Shown piece after piece: positions 59,604 through 64,000 of a stretch of DNA of 64,000 nt (the first letter of the stretch is position 1; each line of letters opens with the position of its first letter). The notes beneath the pieces are model-generated. The model was not told the origin of the DNA. It did not search any database and saw only the letters and a list, made by a program, of their open reading frames with translations. The position numbers and the translations under genes are program-made. The stretch is from Actinomadura rupiterrae (GTDB taxonomy: Bacteria; Actinomycetota; Actinomycetes; Streptosporangiales; Streptosporangiaceae). The stretch spans positions 62,001 to 126,000 of the forward strand of contig NZ_JAMZEA010000008.1 in NCBI RefSeq assembly GCF_024172125.1, written 5' to 3'.

Positions 59604-60150
59604 CCCGCACGGACATCAACCACACGCAACTCAAACACCCAGGCCAAACAAGCGCAGCACGGCCCGGCGCATCTGGCGCAGGCGCAGCTCAAGCGGGCGC
59701 AGCTCAGGCCCTCGCATGCGGCGGCATCCTGGCGTCCGCCTTGTCGGGCACGTTCACCCGCCTCGACCGTCCAGGCCCGATGATGCTGGTCGGCGCGTCC
59801 GGCTGGGGCGTGTCGCTCGCCGCCCGCGCGGCTGCGCCAGGCCCAGCTCAGGCGTTCGGGCCCAGAGGGTCCAGCTCCGGCGAGCGCAGCTCAGGCCAGC
59901 GCAGGACAGGCGGGCGCGGCTCAAAGGGCGCAGCTCAGGCCGGGGCAGCTCGGAGGGCGCAGATCAGGCGCGCGCGGGGGCAGAGGCCGCGGTCGGTGGA
60001 GGCCGTGGGTCAGCAGTCGGCGCAGACCAGCGGCCGACGCGGACCAGCGGCCGGCGCGGGGTTGGCGGAGGGAGCGAGGTTGGCGGACGACGCGGGGTTG
60101 GCGGACGGCACAGGGTTGGCGGAGGGATTGGGGTTGGCGGGGGCCTGGGA
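59604..60150. other. 547-bp repeat-rich noncoding region with an MFS relic
   Basis: Scattered copies of GCGCAGCTCAGGC-like motifs (about 59680-59710, 59845-59965) occupy this gap. Between them 59701-59850 looks like a decayed transporter fragment. No intact gene. Confidence 0.6.
59701..59850 (+). pseudogene. Possible MFS gene remnant
   Basis: One frame reads ALACGGILASALSGTFTRLD then RPGPMMLVGASGWGVSLAAR. This matches the middle of MFS exporters (two helices around the RPG/VAGWG loop). There is no start, and flanking sequence turns into GCGCAGCTCAGGC repeats. Probably a relic of an old copy of the neighbouring exporter; a chance frame cannot be excluded. Confidence 0.4.
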
Positions 60151-61839
60151 TCAGCGGAGGGACTGGAAGAGTTGCGCGGCGGCGGGTTCCGTCCACTGGA
60201 CGCGGTTCGGGTCGGACGGGTAGGGCCCGACCGGGACGGTGTTGAAGTTGATCTTCCCGGTGTCGCCGACGCTGTTGGCCAGGTCGAACATCCGCTTCAG
60301 CCCGAGCCCGTCGTCCGTCGTGACCGACTTCGACCCGGCGCGCAGGAAGGAGTACAGCCGGGCCGGGTTGCCGAGCTGGCCGCGCGCCTTGTCCGCCATC
60401 GCCGTCATGAGCTGCTGCTGCCGCTTGATCCGGCCCAGGTCGGAGCCGTCGCCGACGCTGTAGCGGACGCGCGCGTACCCGAGCGCCTGCTCGCCGCTCA
60501 GCTTCTGCCGCCCGGGATTCAGGTGCAGCCGCGCCTTCGGGTCGTCGATCTTCGCCGGGACGTCCACCTCGACGCCGCCCAGCGCGTCCACCATGGACTT
60601 GAAGCCGGTGAAGTCGATCTGGAGGGCGTGGTCGACGCGCATGCCGGTCGCGGACTCGACGGTCTTCCACGCGCAGGCGAGCCCGGCCTCGTTGAACGCC
60701 GAGTTGATCAGGTCGGTGCGGGCGGGCACGGACGCGCCGCCGGGCCCCCGGCACGCCGGGACGTGGACCATGGAGTCGCGGGGCAGGCTGACCCCGCGCA
60801 CGTCCTTCCCGTCCTTCGGGACGTGGAAGAGGATCATCGTGTCGGTGCGCGCGCCCTGCTGCCCCTTGCCGTACTCGGCGTTCGCGCCGTCCCGGCTGTC
60901 CGAGCCGACGACCAGGATGTTCTCCGCGCGGGTCAGCTTGGCCGGACGCGGACCGAGGTCCTCCGCGCTGACATGCTTGATGTTGCCGTTGACCTGCGTG
61001 TACAGCCCGTAACCAGCGAGCGGGAGCAGCGCCGCGAGCACCCCGAGCGGAACGAGCCGCCGCACCCGCCGACGCCGCCGCAACCGCCGCGACCGATACC
61101 CGCCCGCCCCACGCCCACCACCCTCGTCCGGCCCCCCGAACTCCACCTGCCGCTGCTCTCGCCCCGACGCACCGGTCCCCTCACCAACCGCGAAGGCACC
61201 AAACGCCCCACCAACCGGCCCAGCAGCCCCAAAGCCCCGAGACGGGCTGGCCATAGCCCCGGCAGGCGCGGCAGGCGCAGCGGCACCAGGCGAGCCGACG
61301 CCAGGGCTAGCAGGCGCAACGGCACGGGACGGGTCAGCGGAAGACCCCGCAGGCGCAGGTGCGCCGGTCGAACCGGCGGGCGGCTCGGCAGATGCGGAGG
61401 CGCCAGGCGAGCCAGCGGAAGACCCTGCGGGCGCGGTGATGCCAGGCGAGCCGACGGCAGGGCCAGCAGGCGCGACGGCACGGGACGGGTCAGCGGAAGA
61501 CCCCCCAGGCCCAGGGGCGCCGGTCGAACCGGCAGGCGGCTCGGCAGGTGCGAAGGCGCCAGGCGAGCCAGCGGGCGGCTCGGCAGGCGCAGTGGCACCG
61601 GAGGAGTCGGCGCGCGGCCCGGTAGGCGCGACGGCGCCGGGCGGGGCGGCGCCGGGCGGGGCGGCGCCGGACGAGTCAGCGGGCGGCGCGGTGTCGCCGG
61701 ACGAGGCGGCCGGATCGGCGGGGTCGGTTGTGGGCGGTGTGGGGGGTTGGGCCCAGGCGCCGGTGTTGGCGCGTGGGAGGGCGTCTGGGGATGTTTCGGT
61801 TGATTCCGGGCGTGGTCGCCCGGCCCGGTGGCTGCTCAT
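60151..61839 (-). CDS. LytR-CpsA-Psr (LCP) family wall polymer ligase
   Basis: 562 residues from ATG 61839 after AAGGGAA. Residues 1-225 are disordered Ala/Pro/Gly/Ser repeats. RSRRLRRRRRVRRLVPLGVL, then a TM helix (LGVLAALLPLAGYGLYTQ), is followed by the LCP domain: ILVVGSDSRDG, RTDTMILFHVP, VSLPRDSMVHVP, LINSAFNEAGL and KLSGEQALGYARVRY. Conserved Arg and Asp residues of the phosphotransferase site are present. It attaches undecaprenyl-linked glycopolymers to peptidoglycan. The repeat N-terminus is unusually long for the family. Confidence 0.92.
   Translation of the reverse strand: MSSHRAGRPRPESTETSPDALPRANTGAWAQPPTPPTTDPADPAASSGDTAPPADSSGAAPPGAAPPGAVAPTGPRADSSGATAPAEPPAGSPGAFAPAEPPAGSTGAPGPGGSSADPSRAVAPAGPAVGSPGITAPAGSSAGSPGASASAEPPAGSTGAPAPAGSSADPSRAVAPASPGVGSPGAAAPAAPAGAMASPSRGFGAAGPVGGAFGAFAVGEGTGASGREQRQVEFGGPDEGGGRGAGGYRSRRLRRRRRVRRLVPLGVLAALLPLAGYGLYTQVNGNIKHVSAEDLGPRPAKLTRAENILVVGSDSRDGANAEYGKGQQGARTDTMILFHVPKDGKDVRGVSLPRDSMVHVPACRGPGGASVPARTDLINSAFNEAGLACAWKTVESATGMRVDHALQIDFTGFKSMVDALGGVEVDVPAKIDDPKARLHLNPGRQKLSGEQALGYARVRYSVGDGSDLGRIKRQQQLMTAMADKARGQLGNPARLYSFLRAGSKSVTTDDGLGLKRMFDLANSVGDTGKINFNTVPVGPYPSDPNRVQWTEPAAAQLFQSLR
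61260..61640. repeat. Near-duplicate coding repeats in the LCP N-terminal extension
   Basis: In the protein, AEPPAGSTGAP.P.GSSADP, SRAVAPA and GSPG occur twice, about 55 residues apart, with smaller AEPPAGSPGA units beside them. The DNA copies are nearly identical, so copy-number change by slippage is possible. Confidence 0.7.
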
Positions 61840-62160
61840 CAGGTTCCCTTGTGTTCGGCCCGGCGCGTCCAGGACGGCTCTGAGCAGCGGTCCGAGCGCT
61901 GCCACCAGGCTTCGGGCGGACGTCCGCGGTCGCGGACGGCGGCTCATCCGGTCGCGGCACAGGCACGACCGGGCATCCGGTCGGCGCCCGCCCCCGCTGG
62001 GCGCCGCTCCAGAACGGCGGCGTCCTCGCCGCCCGTCCTGACAACGATCCGGACATGCCCGCTGTTCCGAAAGGGGCAGGCGGGATCGGTCGCCCAAAGC
62101 GGCGCGATCATCGACCTTGGTCGCTAGTACCCGTCCTGACCTGCGGCAAAGCTGGTCAGC
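61840..62160. other. 321-bp divergent gap, no gene seen
   Basis: Lies between the LCP gene and the small membrane protein gene. It presumably contains both promoters. No clear dyad or -35/-10 pair stood out. Confidence 0.35.
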
Positions 62161-62394
62161 ATGAACGATCCGAAGGTCTATGACGGGTTGCAGTCAATGG
62201 TGTTCTTCGCCGGCTTCTACGAGGGGCTGCTGCCCTTCGCCGCCAAGTACTTCGGCTGGACGCCGGTGCTGTCACTGCCGTCCTGGATGCCCTCGCCCGC
62301 TTGGTGGATCGTCGCGACCGCCGCCCTCGTGGCCGCGGGCGTCCTGCTGGTCCTGCTCGACGTCGCCAAGAACCGCCGCTTCCCGGACGCATAG
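62161..62394 (+). CDS. 77-residue membrane protein
   Basis: MNDPKVYDGLQSMVFFAGFY starts it and two hydrophobic stretches follow (MVFFAGFYEGLLPFAA and WIVATAALVAAGVLLVLLDV), ending KNRRFPDA. Composition and length look genuine, and the start is in a low-complexity-free region. Family not recognised. Confidence 0.65.
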   Translation: MNDPKVYDGLQSMVFFAGFYEGLLPFAAKYFGWTPVLSLPSWMPSPAWWIVATAALVAAGVLLVLLDVAKNRRFPDA

Positions 62395-62887
62395 CAAGGC
62401 GCCGCCGCCCAAGCTCTTGGACGGCGGCGCAAGATCCGCGCGCGGAGCCCGGTTGCTCGCCTGCCGCGCCTTGAACGCCCGCCCAGCGGACGCACGCGTC
62501 AGCGGGCACTGGCCTCGGCGGGCACTCGCCCCGCGGACGCTCGCCTCGACAGGCGCTCACTCTGCGGACGCTCGCCTGGGCAGGCGCTCACTCCGGCGGG
62601 CACCCGCCTCGGCGCTCTCTCCCGTCATCCGGCACTGGCTCCGGCGCGCGCTCGCGTCGGCGGCCACTCGCCCCGGCAGGCACTCGCGTTGGCGCGCACT
62701 TGCCTTGGCGGGCGCTGGCTCCGGCGGGCACTCCGTCGGCGGACGCTCTCGTTGGCAGGCGCTCGCTCTGCGGGCACCCGCGTCGGCGGGCGCTCGCTTC
62801 GGGTGGTGCTCGCTTCGGCGGGGGCTCGCGTTGGCGGGCGCTCATTCCGTGGGCGCTTGCTCCGGTGGGTGCTCGTGTTGGGGGACG
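62395..62887. repeat. 493-bp degenerate repeat tract
   Basis: Twenty or more imperfect 15-18-bp copies of a GGCGGGCGCTCGC-like unit (for example CGCTCGCCTGGGCAGG and CGCTCACTCCGGCGGG) fill 62450-62880. Minus-strand frames read as low-complexity ASARR-type repeats, not a convincing protein. Confidence 0.7.
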
Positions 62888-64000
62888 TTAGGTGGAGGGG
62901 GCCTCCGGGAGGCGGGGGGTGTGGCGGTCGGTTGCGCGGCGGAGCATTCGGGCCAGTGCGCGGTTCGCGGACGGGGCCAGGCGGGAGATCGTCCGTCCCA
63001 CGCGGGCCTCGGCGGCCACCGGCACGACGGGGCGGTTGTGCCGGACGGCCTGGAGGATCGCCTGCGCAACTCGCTCGGGCGGGTATCCCCGGAGCGCGAA
63101 CGCCCGCGCCGCGGACTCCCGGAGCTCGTCGGCGGTCTCGGCGGACACCCCGACATAGCGGGTGCGGCGCGGGATCTCGGTGTTGATCACACCCGGGCAG
63201 ATCGCCGAGACGCCGATGCCCTCGTCCGCGAGCTCCTGCCGCAGGCACTCGCTGAGCTGCAGGACGGCGGCCTTGGTCGCCGAGTACGCGGCCACGTCGG
63301 CGCCCGGGACGAACGCGGCCATGGACGCCAGGTTCACCAGGTGCCCGCCCTCGCCGCGCGCGACCATCTGCGCGCCGAACAGGCGGCAGCCCCGGTACAC
63401 GCCGTCCAGGTTCACGGCGCGGATCCGGGCCCATTCGTGCTCGCCGGTCTCCAGCAGCGGTCCCGCCATGCCGATGCCCGCGTTGTTGACCACGACGTCC
63501 GGGACGCCGAAGGTCTCGCTCACGTATCCGGCGAAACGCTCCATGGCGTCAGGGTCGGCGACGTCCACGCCGTAGGGGTGCGCCTCGCCGAGGGGCACGG
63601 TGCCGGAGATCTCGTCCACGACGCGCTTGGCGGCGCCCTCGTCGATGTCGGCGACCACGACCGACGCGCCCTCGGCGGCGAACGCGCGGGCGGTCGCGCG
63701 GCCGATGCCGCTACCCGCACCCGTCACCACGACGAGCCGTCCCGTGTACTCGCCTCCGGGACGTCCGGCAGCACGCGCGCGCATGAGGTCGGGAGTGTCC
63801 GGGCCGCCCGCGAGGTGGTCGATGAACTCCGTGACCCAGTTCGCGATGCGGTCCGGGTGCGTGCGCGCGGCCCAGTGCCCGGCCGGGAGGCGCCGGACGT
63901 ACAGCGGGTCGGCGTGACCGCGCGCCGACAGGAGGACGTCCTGCGTCGCGTACCGGTCACGCGTGGGGACGATCAGCTGCACCGGCACGCGCGCCGTCCC
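62888..64000 (-). CDS. Alpha/beta hydrolase-SDR fusion (EphD-like), 5' end outside window
   Basis: The visible 370 residues begin in the C-terminal part of an alpha/beta hydrolase domain (VPVQLIVPTRDRYATQDVLL, with the catalytic-His region RRLPAGHWAARTHPDRIANW). They then run into a complete SDR domain: VVTGAGSGIGRATARAFAAE, NNAGIGMAGPLLET, catalytic ASMAAFVPGADVAAYSATKA and CPGVINTEIP. This two-enzyme fusion is the architecture of mycobacterial EphD. Epoxide hydrolysis coupled to oxidoreduction of a lipid is inferred. The hydrolase nucleophile is off the right edge. Confidence 0.85.
   Translation of the reverse strand, partial: GTARVPVQLIVPTRDRYATQDVLLSARGHADPLYVRRLPAGHWAARTHPDRIANWVTEFIDHLAGGPDTPDLMRARAAGRPGGEYTGRLVVVTGAGSGIGRATARAFAAEGASVVVADIDEGAAKRVVDEISGTVPLGEAHPYGVDVADPDAMERFAGYVSETFGVPDVVVNNAGIGMAGPLLETGEHEWARIRAVNLDGVYRGCRLFGAQMVARGEGGHLVNLASMAAFVPGADVAAYSATKAAVLQLSECLRQELADEGIGVSAICPGVINTEIPRRTRYVGVSAETADELRESAARAFALRGYPPERVAQAILQAVRHNRPVVPVAAEARVGRTISRLAPSANRALARMLRRATDRHTPRLPEAPST

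Noticed and set aside
62588..62845. 85-codon minus-strand frame in the repeat tract
   Set aside because: Encodes only imperfect hexapeptide repeats dictated by the DNA repeat and has no ribosome site.

Overview
The window is high-GC DNA (codon third positions are almost all G or C) from a filamentous actinomycete. WhiJ/BldB-like XRE-DUF5753 plus DUF397 genes, an ArsI-type lyase, LCP and RlpA wall proteins, many TetR and GNAT genes, and a stand-alone actinobacterial-type cytochrome b point to Streptosporangiales. A Thermomonosporaceae (Actinomadura-like) source is my best guess, inferred from gene content only. I saw no rRNA, tRNA, IS element, prophage or CRISPR array.

Layout. 0-21 kb is a mosaic of small housekeeping and accessory genes: PucR fragment, qcrB, an orphan cyclase-fold protein, MFS/MarR, SRPBCC/TetR/SDR, an ATPase-XRE-DUF397 developmental-type locus, CMD-, VOC- and PPOX-family genes, an arsR-arsC / arsI island, a carboxylesterase and a RelE/HigA-type toxin-antitoxin pair. 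21-44 kb is the most coherent and most unusual part (below). 44-56 kb holds an arginase-family gene, RlpA, secreted proteins, a di-iron oxygenase and an ABC-2 transporter / two-component / lipoprotein-esterase operon. 56-64 kb holds TetR, GlxA-type AraC, an MFS exporter, an LCP ligase, repeat-rich noncoding DNA and a partial hydrolase-SDR fusion.

The 21-44 kb block looks like a self-contained lipid assembly and export system built like mycobacterial mycolate or outer-lipid loci. It has a crotonyl-CoA carboxylase/reductase (alkylmalonyl-CoA supply) and a 2144-residue PKS with a Pks13-like plan (N-terminal ACP, KS, AT, degenerate DH, KR, ACP, vestigial carrier, TE). Divergent from these are a 14-TM-type MFS transporter and a GT1 glycosyltransferase. 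A separate operon encodes a FadD32-like fatty acyl-AMP ligase, an MmpL transporter and an antigen-85-like esterase. Matching TTGTCA-N6-TGACAA palindromes lie in the PKS/MFS intergenic region and upstream of the acyl-AMP ligase, which ties the two halves together. Two secreted-protein genes between them share a near-identical promoter/operator next to a TetR gene. The predicted product is an alpha-alkyl, beta-hydroxy fatty acid, possibly glycosylated or esterified at the surface. This is inference from domain content, not demonstrated.

Three genes carry clear frame breaks: the MFS gene at 4.7-6.1 kb (13-bp repeat expansion), the TIM-barrel glycosidase-like gene at 6.6-7.7 kb, and the carboxylesterase at 17.4-19.0 kb (C6 run). 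They may be sequencing or assembly errors, real decay, or slippage-based switching. Several regions carry short tandem repeats worth comparing between strains.
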